Shown here: in pieces, positions 7,052 through 16,000 of the stretch
Layout of the letters: each line of letters opens with the position of its first letter
How positions within the stretch are numbered: the first letter of the stretch is position 1
Origin: an uncultured Clostridia bacterium
Lineage (GTDB): Bacteria; Bacillota; Clostridia; Oscillospirales; CAG-272
Direction: 5' to 3'
DNA: 17,616 nt
Assembly (NCBI GenBank): GCA_945485605.1
Contig: CALYSG010000017.1
Span: 1 to 17,616 of the forward strand
Notes under the pieces: generated by a model
Databases searched by the model: none
The model's input: the letters and a program-made list of their open reading frames with translations, nothing else
Told to the model about the DNA's origin: nothing
Position numbers and translations under genes: made by a program

Positions 7052-8425
7052 ATGATGAGAGAATACAGAACCATCGAGGAAGTCGCCGGACCTCTTATGC
7101 TTGTGCGGCAGGTCGAGGGAGTCAAATACGATGAGCTCGGTGAGATAGAACTCGACAACGGTGAGGTAAGGCGTTGCCGTGTCCTTGAGGTCAACGGCAG
7201 AAACGTTCTCGTTCAGCTCTTCGATAACGCGGCAGGTCTTAACCTCTCTACAAGTAAGGTCAGATTCGTCGGACACGGGGTCGAGCTTCCCGTTTCACCG
7301 AATATGCTCGGAAGAGTTTTCAACGGTATGGGTGAGCCGATCGACGGCGGCGTTAAGCTGATCCCCGAAAAATCGCTCAATATCAACGGTACGCCGATAA
7401 ATCCGGCGGCGAGATACTATCCCTCCGAATTCATTCAGACCGGCGTTTCGACGATCGACGGCCTCAATACACTTGTAAGAGGACAGAAGCTCCCGATCTT
7501 CTCGGGTTCGGGACTTCCGCACGCGAACCTTGCCGCGCAGATAGCGAGACAGGCAAAGGTCCTTGGCACCAATGAAAAATTCGCCGTCGTTTTCGCGGCT
7601 GTCGGTATTACCTTTGAGGAAGCCGACTTCTTCATCTCGGACTTCAAGAAGACCGGGGCGATCGACAGAACGGTGCTCTTCATAAACCTTGCGTCAGACT
7701 CGGCGATCGAGCGTATCGCGACTCCGCGTATGGCTCTTACGGCGGCGGAATATCTTGCTTTTGACCTCAACATGCACGTGCTTGTCATTATTACAGACAT
7801 CACGAACTATGCGGAGGCTCTGCGTGAGGTGTCTGCGGCTCGTAAAGAGGTCCCGGGACGCCGCGGCTACCCCGGATACCTTTACACCGACCTTGCGACG
7901 ATGTACGAGAGGGCAGGACGTAAGATGGGCAGCGAAGGCTCTATCACGATGATACCGATACTAACTATGCCGGAGGACGATAAGACTCATCCTATCCCCG
8001 ACCTTACGGGATATATTACAGAGGGTCAGATCATCCTCTCGCGAGATATGTACCGAAAGGGGTATCTGCCTCCCGTAGATGTGCTTCCGTCGCTTTCGCG
8101 TCTGAAGGACAAGGGTATCGGAAAGGGCAGAACGCGTGAGGATCATTCGGGCGTTATGAACCAGCTTTTCTCGAGCTATGCGAGAGGCAAAGACGCGAAG
8201 GAGCTTATGGTGGTTCTCGGTGAGGCGGCGCTGACGCCTATCGACCGCCTTTATGCGAAGTTTGCCGATGCCTTTGAAGAAAGATATATCAATCAGGGCT
8301 TCTATGAGAATCGCACGATCGAGCAGACGCTCGACCTCGGCTGGGAGCTTCTATCTATCCTTCCGAGGAGCGAAATGAAGCGTATCAAGCCGGAATTCGT
8401 CGAGAAGTACTGGAAAGCAAAATAA
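7052..8425 (+). CDS. ntpB: V-type ATP synthase non-catalytic subunit B
   Basis: The 457-residue partner of subunit A alternates with it in the A3B3 ring. It resembles A in fold but the P-loop is degenerate (FSGSGLPHANLAAQIARQA, with no GKT), as expected for B. The arginine finger lies in LPSLSRL at R350, the same number as in E. hirae NtpB, and completes the active site of the adjacent A subunit. Further family marks are ITDITNYAEALREVSAARKEVPGRRGYPGYLYTDLATMYERAG and GKGRTREDHSGVMNQLFSSYARG. Start: ATG 7052, with a second ATG directly after at 7055; AAAGGAG (7033-7039) lies 12 nt upstream of the first and 15 nt upstream of the second, so the first is favoured. Length is typical, and 24 bases separate it from ntpD. 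Confidence 0.98.
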   Translation: MMREYRTIEEVAGPLMLVRQVEGVKYDELGEIELDNGEVRRCRVLEVNGRNVLVQLFDNAAGLNLSTSKVRFVGHGVELPVSPNMLGRVFNGMGEPIDGGVKLIPEKSLNINGTPINPAARYYPSEFIQTGVSTIDGLNTLVRGQKLPIFSGSGLPHANLAAQIARQAKVLGTNEKFAVVFAAVGITFEEADFFISDFKKTGAIDRTVLFINLASDSAIERIATPRMALTAAEYLAFDLNMHVLVIITDITNYAEALREVSAARKEVPGRRGYPGYLYTDLATMYERAGRKMGSEGSITMIPILTMPEDDKTHPIPDLTGYITEGQIILSRDMYRKGYLPPVDVLPSLSRLKDKGIGKGRTREDHSGVMNQLFSSYARGKDAKELMVVLGEAALTPIDRLYAKFADAFEERYINQGFYENRTIEQTLDLGWELLSILPRSEMKRIKPEFVEKYWKAK

Positions 8426-8449
8426 GCGCACTTAAAAAGGAGTTCGTAT

Positions 8450-9142
8450 ATGGCGGAGATTCGTGTAAATCCGACTCGAATGGAGCTTAAAAAACTGAAT
8501 ACGCGTTACAATACCGCAAGGCGCGGTCATAAGCTCCTGAAGGATAAGCGTGACGAGCTGATGCGACGTTTTCTTGATGTCGTGCGTGAAGATAAGGAGC
8601 TCCGCGAAAGTGTCGAGGCAAGACTTGCAGGGGTATACGGCATTTTTTCTGCCGCGAACGCGGTGAGCAGTCCAAAGATGCTGACCGAGGCTCTGATACT
8701 TCCGAAGAGAGAGGGAAAGCTTTCTGTCGACTATAAGAATGTTATGAGCGTCACCGTTCCCGTTTTCGACCTTGAGATACTCTCGGAGGGAGGAAGCGAC
8801 AGCTATAACTACGGTCTGGCATTCACCTCCGGCGGACTCGACGAGTCGCTCCGTGAGCTTAATTCGGTCCTTACCGACCTTGTGAAGCTCGCCGAGCTCG
8901 AAAAGACGGCTCAGCTTCTTGCCGAGGAGATCGAACGTACGAGACGCCGTGTCAACGCGCTTGAGCATATTATGATGCCCCAGTACCTTACGGCGATAAA
9001 ATCAATAAAAATGAAGCTCGACGAAAACGAGCGCGGCAATATAACGAGACTTATGAAGGTCAAGGATATGATGTTAGCACAAAAGCTTGCCGACGGAGAG
9101 CTTTACGAAGACTATACGGAAGAGGACAGGACCGAAGAATAA
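8450..9142 (+). CDS. ntpD: V-type ATP synthase subunit D (central rotor shaft)
   Basis: This 230-residue soluble protein has long N- and C-terminal helices that form the antiparallel coiled-coil shaft inside the A3B3 ring, the counterpart of gamma in F-type enzymes. The signature start NPTRMELKKLNTRYNTARRG (7-26) and the following KLLKDKRDELMRRFL are diagnostic. The C-terminal helix contains RRRVNALEHIMMPQYLTAIKSI (about 165-186), the conserved stretch that packs against the first helix. The tail is strongly acidic. A good Shine-Dalgarno site (AAAAAGGAG, ending at 8442) sits 7 nt before the ATG. It is the last subunit gene: a hairpin terminator begins 13 bases after the stop. No ntpJ-like K+ transporter gene follows, unlike in E. 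hirae. Confidence 0.97.
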   Translation: MAEIRVNPTRMELKKLNTRYNTARRGHKLLKDKRDELMRRFLDVVREDKELRESVEARLAGVYGIFSAANAVSSPKMLTEALILPKREGKLSVDYKNVMSVTVPVFDLEILSEGGSDSYNYGLAFTSGGLDESLRELNSVLTDLVKLAELEKTAQLLAEEIERTRRRVNALEHIMMPQYLTAIKSIKMKLDENERGNITRLMKVKDMMLAQKLADGELYEDYTEEDRTEE

Positions 9143-9155
9143 GAGGTTCTTTGTC

Positions 9156-9194
9156 GGGTGCAACCTGAATATATTCGGTTGCACCCATTTTTTT
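9156..9194 (+). terminator. Intrinsic terminator of the V-ATPase operon
   Basis: A perfect 10-bp inverted repeat, GGGTGCAACC (9156-9165) and GGTTGCACCC (9177-9186), is followed by one A and seven T residues (9188-9194). GAAT/ATTC inside the loop could lengthen the stem past a single bulged T. Position 13 bases after the ntpD stop marks the operon end. The next gene starts only 16 bases after the T-run and has no clear promoter, so this hairpin may act as a partial terminator. Confidence 0.92.
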
Positions 9195-9210
9195 AAAAGG
9201 GGAAACTAAA

Positions 9211-10266
9211 ATGGTTAACGAGAAAATTTCAAAATCAGAAAACAAAAAGTGCCTCCCGGTCTGGGCGATCGTTCTGATAGTCGTCGGAGGACTTCTTGTT
9301 CTCGTCGGACTTTTCCTGCTCGCTGTGCGCGGGTACTTCAGGCTGCCGGTAAGTGATTATTACCGCAATTCGGAGGCTACCTTCTATATTCCGGGTACGA
9401 ATGAGGGCTTTATCGCGCAGGGGATAGCAGACGACACAAAGGGCAATCATTTCTTTGTCACGGGCTATATGAAGAACGGCAGTGCGTCGCCTGTATACGT
9501 TGTTGACAAGGAAAGCGGTAAGCTGAAGAAGACCGTCTTTGCACAGACAGAGGACGGATCGGATTTCAACGGTCATTGCGGAGGTATCGAGGTCTACGGT
9601 GACTATGTTTACATAGCCGGAAGCGCGGATTGCTGTCTCTATGTGTGCCGCTACAATGACGTCATGAACGCCGAGGACGGAGGAAAGGTCAAACTCATCG
9701 GTAAGGTCGACCTTAAGGTATCCGATGACGACAAGGTAAGGGTATCCTTCGTCACTAAAACCGAGGAAGGACTTATCGCGGGAGAATTCTACCGTGCCGG
9801 CAACTACGATACCCTTGAGAGCCATTGGTACAAGACCGCCGCGGGCGACCAGAACAAGGCTATGGCGGTACTCGTAAAGTTCTCCGAAACCGGGGAATTC
9901 GGCGTTGAGGACGCTCCCTCGGCGGCACTGTCGCTTCCCGATCAGGTGCAGGGACTCTGCGTTTTGGGGAACAGTCTGTATATTTCGACCTCTTACGGTC
10001 CCGCTTTCTCAACCATTTACAGGTACGATATAAATGCGGCAAAGACCGATGAGAAGGTAACGCTTCTCGGCAAAGAGCTTCCGCTCTATGTCTTTGACAG
10101 TGCGTCGCAGAAGAGTGCAAAGAAGATCGCACCTATGTCGGAGGAGCTCATCGCCGTAGACGGCAAGCTCTATATAATGTGCGAATCGGCATCCGACAAG
10201 TATATTTTCGGTAAATTCACTTCGTCAGAGCGTTGCTATGCAACAAAGGTAGAATTTTTTGACTGA
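9211..10266 (+). CDS. Membrane-anchored extracytoplasmic protein, probable beta-propeller
   Basis: The 351-residue protein has a charged N-terminus, one hydrophobic helix at about 17-40 (a signal anchor; no lipobox or obvious cleavage motif), then a roughly 310-residue domain predicted outside the cell. At least four blade-like repeats with a gly-turn followed by a beta strand can be read: AQGIADDTKGNHFFVTGY (69-86), CGGIEVYGDYVYIAGS (123-138), VQGLCVLGNSLYISTSYG (246-263) and EELIAVDGKLYIMCES (311-326). This is the pattern of YncE/SMP-30-like propellers. No catalytic residues can be assigned. Seven cysteines lie in the outer domain, including a CC pair (141-142). I do not know a named family; similar uncharacterised proteins are believed common in Clostridia. 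AAAAGGGG precedes the ATG. The gene is followed after 23 bases by an ABC transporter pair, suggesting joint function, perhaps as a sensor or ligand-binding partner (inference). Confidence 0.85.
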   Translation: MVNEKISKSENKKCLPVWAIVLIVVGGLLVLVGLFLLAVRGYFRLPVSDYYRNSEATFYIPGTNEGFIAQGIADDTKGNHFFVTGYMKNGSASPVYVVDKESGKLKKTVFAQTEDGSDFNGHCGGIEVYGDYVYIAGSADCCLYVCRYNDVMNAEDGGKVKLIGKVDLKVSDDDKVRVSFVTKTEEGLIAGEFYRAGNYDTLESHWYKTAAGDQNKAMAVLVKFSETGEFGVEDAPSAALSLPDQVQGLCVLGNSLYISTSYGPAFSTIYRYDINAAKTDEKVTLLGKELPLYVFDSASQKSAKKIAPMSEELIAVDGKLYIMCESASDKYIFGKFTSSERCYATKVEFFD

Positions 10267-10289
10267 TTAAAAATATGAAAGGATCTGTT

Positions 10290-11252
10290 ATGGAAGAAAT
10301 GAAACCCGTGCTGTCGATAAAGAATCTGACAAAGCACCTGTCCTCCAAACTGATACTCAATAATATTTCGCTCGATGTTATGCCCGGCGAGATATTCGGC
10401 TTTCTCGGTCCGAACGGCTCGGGTAAAACGACTACGATCAAGGTCGTCCTCGGGCTCCTCTCTCTCGAGGCGGGAGAGGTATCTGTTTGCGGCTACGATA
10501 TGCGTAAGGAGCCTATGAAGGCGATGAACTGCGTGAACGGTATTATCGAAAACCCCGAGATGTATAAGTATCTTACGGGAAAGCAGAACCTTATGCAATA
10601 TCTTCGTATGTACGATGGTATCCCCGAGAGTCGGTGTGACGAGGTCGCAGAGATAGTGGGGCTTTCGGCAAGGATCAACGACAAGGTCGGAAAATACTCG
10701 CTCGGTATGAGGCAAAGGCTCGGACTGGCGCAGGCTATGCTCAACCGTCCCAAGCTCCTTATCCTTGACGAGCCGACAAACGGCCTTGATCCCGTAGGTA
10801 TCAAGGAGCTGCGAGATATCTTAAAAAGGCTTTCGCATATCGAGGGCACAGCGGTCTTTATCTCAAGTCATCAGCTCGCCGAGCTTGACCTTATGTGCGA
10901 CCGCGTCGGTATAATCGACCGTGGAAACCTCGTCGCCGTGAAGACTATGGATGAGATCAGACGGCTCAATGGCGGTAGCGTATCCGAATACCTTATCGGC
11001 ACCGAAGAACCCGGTCGTGCGCTTGAGCTTATCGTCGCTGCGGGAAATACCGCTGTGATCGAAGGAAACCTGATAAGAGTCACTGCCGACACCGCAAAGG
11101 GCGGCAAGGCCCTTCCCGAAATGCTTCGCGAGCTGATACTTGCCGATGTTAGGGTGACCTCAGCGGCACCCGTCAGACATTCGCTCGAGGATGCCTTCCT
11201 TGAGATAACCGGCAGTTATTCACCCGATAAGAGAAAGGCGGTGGGAATATGA
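10290..11252 (+). CDS. ABC-2 type transporter ATP-binding protein
   Basis: The 320-residue protein is a single nucleotide-binding domain (about 7-220) plus a C-terminal accessory region (about 225-320), as in CcmA/BcrA-type exporters. Walker A is GPNGSGKTT (40-48, K46), the signature is YSLGMRQR (S137-Q142), Walker B is LLILDEPTNGLD (D160, E161), and the H-loop is SSHQ with H194. All are intact, so it should hydrolyse ATP to drive the membrane partner encoded next. I set the start at ATG 10290 because GAAAGGA (10277-10283) is ideally spaced before it; ATG 10275 would add MKGSV and place that motif inside the coding sequence. The stop overlaps the permease start in ATGA (4 bp), a mark of tight coupling. 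The substrate cannot be told; BcrA-like members often confer self-protection or export peptides, but this is not evidence here. Confidence 0.95.
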   Translation: MEEMKPVLSIKNLTKHLSSKLILNNISLDVMPGEIFGFLGPNGSGKTTTIKVVLGLLSLEAGEVSVCGYDMRKEPMKAMNCVNGIIENPEMYKYLTGKQNLMQYLRMYDGIPESRCDEVAEIVGLSARINDKVGKYSLGMRQRLGLAQAMLNRPKLLILDEPTNGLDPVGIKELRDILKRLSHIEGTAVFISSHQLAELDLMCDRVGIIDRGNLVAVKTMDEIRRLNGGSVSEYLIGTEEPGRALELIVAAGNTAVIEGNLIRVTADTAKGGKALPEMLRELILADVRVTSAAPVRHSLEDAFLEITGSYSPDKRKAVGI

Positions 11253-12979
11253 AGGGTATGCTTAAGCAGACCGGTAACGAGCTTATAAAGATATGGAGAC
11301 AGCTCGGATACAGGATCCTTCTTTTCGTCATCGCGGGATTTATGCTTGCGGCTCCTCTTATGAATTACTTTTTCGGACGCCTTGTGGAAGGTAATTTCTC
11401 CGTGGCATGGTCCGAAGCGTCGGAGGACGATATATGGGGAGTGTATTCAAATACTCGGAGACAGTATCTTTACACTTTCTTTGAGGAAAACAAGCTCCCA
11501 GAGTGGAAGCAGAGTATTTATTCCAACGAGCTTGCAATTATGGCTCTGCAGCTTAAGGGCCTTGAGCTTCTGGTAAATGGGAAATTCGAAGTATACGATG
11601 TTATCTCATGCTTTCCCGTGAACGTTGACGATGTCTGCGAATATAACAATGAAGAGTCTGAATCAAAGTATTATGAGTGGGATTGGATAGTAGCGCATTA
11701 TTCGCCCGAAAAGACGAAGCAAAGCTACGAACGGGCGCTTGGCGAATTCAATCAATTCACTAATAAGATTATTTCCATAACCGAAAAAGAGGTCATTAAA
11801 GAGTATCTTGATGATTCGGAGGAGGAACTCACGCAAGCCGAGGTCTCGCTTACTGTCGCTAAGAGTAAATATGAGCTTGAAAACACCGAAAAGCACAAGA
11901 TCGAGCTTAACAATGCACAGAAAGCCTATGATTATCAGCTTATGATAACCGAGGGATGGCGATTTGCCTATGAAAAGGGCAGAGAACCGCTGGGGTGGGA
12001 ATTCAACCTGCTTGACGAATTAATGCCGATGTTAGCCAATCAGGCACTGAGCTGTATGCCTGTTTCCGATAGTGACTACGAGATCTCCCCCACATATATT
12101 GAGATATTGAATATTCCCATGCCTTACTCGATCTACGTCCGTAATTCCGAGCGGAACGTTAAATATTACGAAGATGCGATCAGGACATACCACATGGCAA
12201 TACTTCATAATGCTCCGCTGTCGCAGGCTGAGGATATTTCGACAAAGGGCGGAATACGCGACACTCTTATGTCATTTATCAACATAATGAGCATATTTAT
12301 GGTCGTCCTCGTTTCGGGTATCATATCGAGCGAGTTTTCAAGCGGAACGGTGAGGCTTCTGCTCATTCGCCCGAGAAGCCGTATACAGATAATCTCGGCG
12401 AAGCTGCTCGCCTCGTTAACTGTTTATGTCGTGTCCGTGGCGGCAATGACAGTGTTGCTGTCTGTTGAGCATCTGATATTCTTCGGAATCGGGGATTACT
12501 TCACGGGAGACGTTGTGTCGCTGTTCGGGATTAACTTTGTGATCCCGGGAGCCCTTATGCTCTTCGGCAAGATATTTGTCGCTTCGTTGCCTGTCCTGCT
12601 TTATATGGCGATCGCGGCGTTTATGGCGGTGCTGACGCGCAAGAATGCCGTGTCGGTTATCGTGTCGTTGATAGCTTACATTTCGGCATCAAGTGTCAAG
12701 ACAGTGGTGTTCTTTATCCTGTACCTTATGCCGAATCTTTCGAGATGGCTCGTATATACACCGTTTGCATACACCGATCTTACGGGCACCGTAAGCGGAG
12801 CGGTGTCGATCGCATCGAGAGCGAACCTCCAAAATATCGGTGCACTTATCGGCGGAGCTACCGATCTCAGCATTTTCGGTGTGAACCTCGGACTCGGTAT
12901 CTTCTATTATATCGTCGGTATCGTGCTGTTTGCATTCCTTACGTTGCTTATCTTCAAGAAGAAGCAGATCAAGAGCTGA
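11249..12979 (+). CDS. ABC-2 type transporter permease with large extracytoplasmic domain
   Basis: This 576-residue membrane protein has a basic cytoplasmic N-terminus, TM1 at about 20-42, a polar region of about 295 residues, then five further hydrophobic segments (about 339-361, 381-413, 428-462, 465-496 and 549-570). By positive-inside reasoning the polar region lies outside the cell. It contains a charged coiled-coil-like stretch at about 155-235 rich in Glu and Lys. After TM2 comes SSEFSSGTVRLLLIRPRSR (360-378), the ABC-2 family motif that couples to the ATPase. A basic tail KKKQIK closes the protein. It pairs with the ATPase gene through a 4-bp overlap. Exporters with an outer domain between TM1 and TM2 are known, but I cannot assign a substrate. 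The outer domain could contact the propeller protein two genes upstream (inference). It is followed by a shared terminator. Confidence 0.92.
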   Translation: MKGMLKQTGNELIKIWRQLGYRILLFVIAGFMLAAPLMNYFFGRLVEGNFSVAWSEASEDDIWGVYSNTRRQYLYTFFEENKLPEWKQSIYSNELAIMALQLKGLELLVNGKFEVYDVISCFPVNVDDVCEYNNEESESKYYEWDWIVAHYSPEKTKQSYERALGEFNQFTNKIISITEKEVIKEYLDDSEEELTQAEVSLTVAKSKYELENTEKHKIELNNAQKAYDYQLMITEGWRFAYEKGREPLGWEFNLLDELMPMLANQALSCMPVSDSDYEISPTYIEILNIPMPYSIYVRNSERNVKYYEDAIRTYHMAILHNAPLSQAEDISTKGGIRDTLMSFINIMSIFMVVLVSGIISSEFSSGTVRLLLIRPRSRIQIISAKLLASLTVYVVSVAAMTVLLSVEHLIFFGIGDYFTGDVVSLFGINFVIPGALMLFGKIFVASLPVLLYMAIAAFMAVLTRKNAVSVIVSLIAYISASSVKTVVFFILYLMPNLSRWLVYTPFAYTDLTGTVSGAVSIASRANLQNIGALIGGATDLSIFGVNLGLGIFYYIVGIVLFAFLTLLIFKKKQIKS

Positions 12980-13041
12980 AAGGTGATTAGCAGTAGGATA
13001 AGCTCTCGATTGTTTGAAATTAATTACTAAAATAATAAAAC

Positions 13042-13073
13042 CGGCGTCCGGAAAAACCGGACGCCGAAATTTT
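13042..13073. terminator. Bidirectional terminator between the ABC operon and lacZ
   Basis: A perfect 10-bp GC-rich stem, CGGCGTCCGG (13042-13051) and CCGGACGCCG (13057-13066), encloses an AAAAA loop. Downstream on the plus strand is AAATTTTTT. Read on the minus strand, the stem is followed by GGTTTTATTATTTT. Both convergent transcripts can therefore end here. On the minus side the stem begins 7 bases past the lacZ stop codon (complement of TTA at 13074-13076). Confidence 0.93.
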
Positions 13074-16000
13074 TTATTCGTTTATTAGATCAAATGGGTC
13101 AATGTCGTTGACGAATGCGGGTTTTATGGTAATGCTCCAGAGAAATTCTTTCTCGTCAAAGCGGTAGGCGGGATTGAGCGAAGGTCCGCATGATGCCGAA
13201 CCTATGCCGTCCTGACGGTAATCAAGGTTTACGACAGTCTCGCAGAGTGGCAGAAGTTCATAATCGTGAGGGGTTCTTGTCAGCATCATAGGTGTGAAAT
13301 GCGAGCAGTTGAAGCTGAAGTTCCCCGTGAATACAAGCCCGTGACCGCAGAGGTTGGAGACCTGTGCCCACCTTGTTCCCGTATGCGCCGAGTTTTCCTG
13401 CGGGCGGACGTAATGCTCGAAATGCTCGCTGACCTTTGACTTGTAGACACCCATCTTTGATGCGAGACATTTATCTTTGTAGCTTTCGTAAGGTCCCATG
13501 CCGAAATATTTCAGTTTCTCGTTGCCCTCGGGCATATTGAACTGAACGCCGAAGCGCGGGAGCTCGGGAAGGTTTTCGCCGACCTTCACGCGGAACTCCA
13601 TATTAAGTCCATCCGCTGAAAAGGTATATAGAATGTCTGCGCGAAGGATCGGATAGAGAGATTTCGGTGAAAGAGTCAGCTTTACGGGAACCGCGATCCC
13701 GTTGCCCTCTTTTTTCGGCTCACCGACAAGGCGACATTCGGTCATCGCTCTGTCATATCCGACTTTGTACCATTCTGCCTTTATCTTTCTGTCGTTGTCG
13801 GTCGGTGCACGCCAGACCGCCGGAACGATCGGAGAAGAGATCATCTCGGTTCCGTTATCGGTTATAGATGTTATAAGTCCGCTCACACGGCTGACTGTAT
13901 ATACGCTCTGACCGCAGGTAACCGTTATCTCTTTTTCGGTGGCAGAGGTATAGATAGGATCGGATTTTACGACCTTTTTCGCCTTCTTTTCCACATAGGG
14001 CAGGGCAAACTGTTCGTGACCTATCTCATATCCCGCGTCAGCCCATTCGGTCGGCTCCTTCAGTCGGAGCGAGAAGGTTACATATCCGAAGCCCGGTATC
14101 GCGTCAAGCCCGGAGAGATCGACGCTGTGATTACTGCTTGTCTGCGGCTCGGTGTCAAGCTCTGTTTTCTGTGTCCGGACCGTTTTGCCGTTCTTCTCTA
14201 CCGAGATATACAGCTCACAGTCGGAGAGGCTCTCAAAATATCTGCGGTTGAAGACTGTAAATTCTCCCGTCAAATGGTCGAAGTTTATTTTGAAGGGCTT
14301 TATAGCCTGCTTGTACTCGAGAAGCCCGGTATGAGGTCTGCGGTCAGGATAAACAAGTCCGTCGACGCAGAAGTTTCCGTCGTTCGGGTAGTCACCGAAG
14401 TCACCGCCATAGGTGAAGTGCGGATCTGCGTAGCGGTCGTCGCCGATCGCCACCGAGTGATCGGTGAATTCCCATACGCATCCTCCGCAGAGAGAATCGT
14501 GTGCGAAGATCAGATCCCAGTATTCTTTGAAGTCTCCGGGCCCGTTGCCCATTGCGTGGCAGTATTCGCAGAGATACAGCGGCTTTTTGAAATCGGGGTT
14601 ATTTACATAGTTATCAAGCATATCGCGCGTCGATGGATACATACGGCTTTCTATGTCAATAAAATCGCACTCGACGTTGTGGCGAAGGTTCTCGTCCTCA
14701 CTCTTTATTCTCGCTGAATAGCGCCTTGTAGCGTCCTCGCAGTGTACGATGTTGTCTTTGTCCCGCGAATGGAGATATTCCGACATAAGGCGCTGGTTAT
14801 TTCCGACACCCGATTCGTTGCCGAGCGACCAGAAGATCACGCAGGCGTGATTTTTGTCGCGCTCGTAGAGGCGTTTGACTCTGTCGAGATATTCTTCGGT
14901 CCATATATCGCTGTCAGTCAGTGCGTCCCAGCCGCCTTCCGCACGTTGCATACCGTGACACTCAAGGTCTGTTTCGTCGCAGAGATAGAACCCGTACTTG
15001 TCGCAAAGCCCCGGAAATCTCGGATCGTTCGGGTAGTGAGAGGTCCTTATGCAGTTTATATTGTGGCGCTTCATTATCATAAGGTCTTCGGTCATGTTAT
15101 CGAGAGGAGTTGCCGCGCCGAGCCACGGATCGCTGTCGTGACGGTTAACGCCGAGCAGCTTGACCTTCTTTCCGTTGACAAAAAGACACTTGTCCTTGAT
15201 CTCGTATTTGCGGAAGCCTACGCGAAGGCATATGTGCTCTTCTCCGCATGTTATGAAAAGATAGTATAGCAGCGGATTTTCGGCACTCCACATTTCGGGC
15301 TTGCTTACGATTATTTCAAGCTGTCCTTCGCGGTCAACGCTGAGTTCCGTGTCGCCGATGCAAAGCCCGCAGTGCCTTGACGCGCGGCAGGTAACGTCTG
15401 CCTTTCCGTTCAGCTTTACCGAGAGAGAGAGCATACCCTGACTGCCGGTTTTGTTGACGGTCGTCTTGACCTGAACGTCTTCTATATGGATCTTGTCCCG
15501 GAATAGCAGAAAGACCTCGCGGAAGATTCCCGAAAATCTGAATTTGTCCTGATCCTCTAAGTATGATGCCTCGCACCACTTTAGCACAAGGACCTTCAGT
15601 GTGTTCACGCCATCCTTAAGGAAGGGAGTTATATCTATCTCGCTTGTGGAGTGACTGACTTGACTGTACGCAGCGAAGCGGTCGTTGACATAGAGATAGA
15701 AGCAGGAATCGACACCCTCAAAGTTCAGATAAACGAGCTTATCGCCGAGGGCTTTCTCAGATATATGAAAATCGCGTATGTAAAGTCCGCAGGGAATGTC
15801 ATCGGGAATGAAAGGCGGATCGGCGGGGAAGGGGTAGTTGACATTTGTGTAGTTCGGTGTGTCGTAGCCTCGGTCGACTGCCGCCTGCCAGCTCATAGGC
15901 ACCGGCAGCTTTTCTGCCGACGAGCGGTCAAAATCCGGAGATGTGAAGTCGTCTATTTCGTTGACGGTCGGATAATATCTGAAATCCCAGTCACCGCATA

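Noticed and set aside
9151..9175. Promoter for the propeller gene overlapping the terminator (TTGTCG and TATATT)
   Set aside because: The spacer is only 13 bp, and the alternative -35 (TTCTTT) matches consensus at two positions.
10275..10289. ATG 10275 as start of the ABC ATPase
   Set aside because: The good Shine-Dalgarno motif at 10277-10283 would fall inside the gene; ATG 10290 is correctly spaced from it.
14016..14717. Plus-strand open frame of 233 codons inside lacZ
   Set aside because: It is antisense to the fully conserved LacZ catalytic core, has no Shine-Dalgarno site or recognisable motif, and its length follows from the codon bias of the opposite strand. The same applies to 14742-15269 and 15651-16001.
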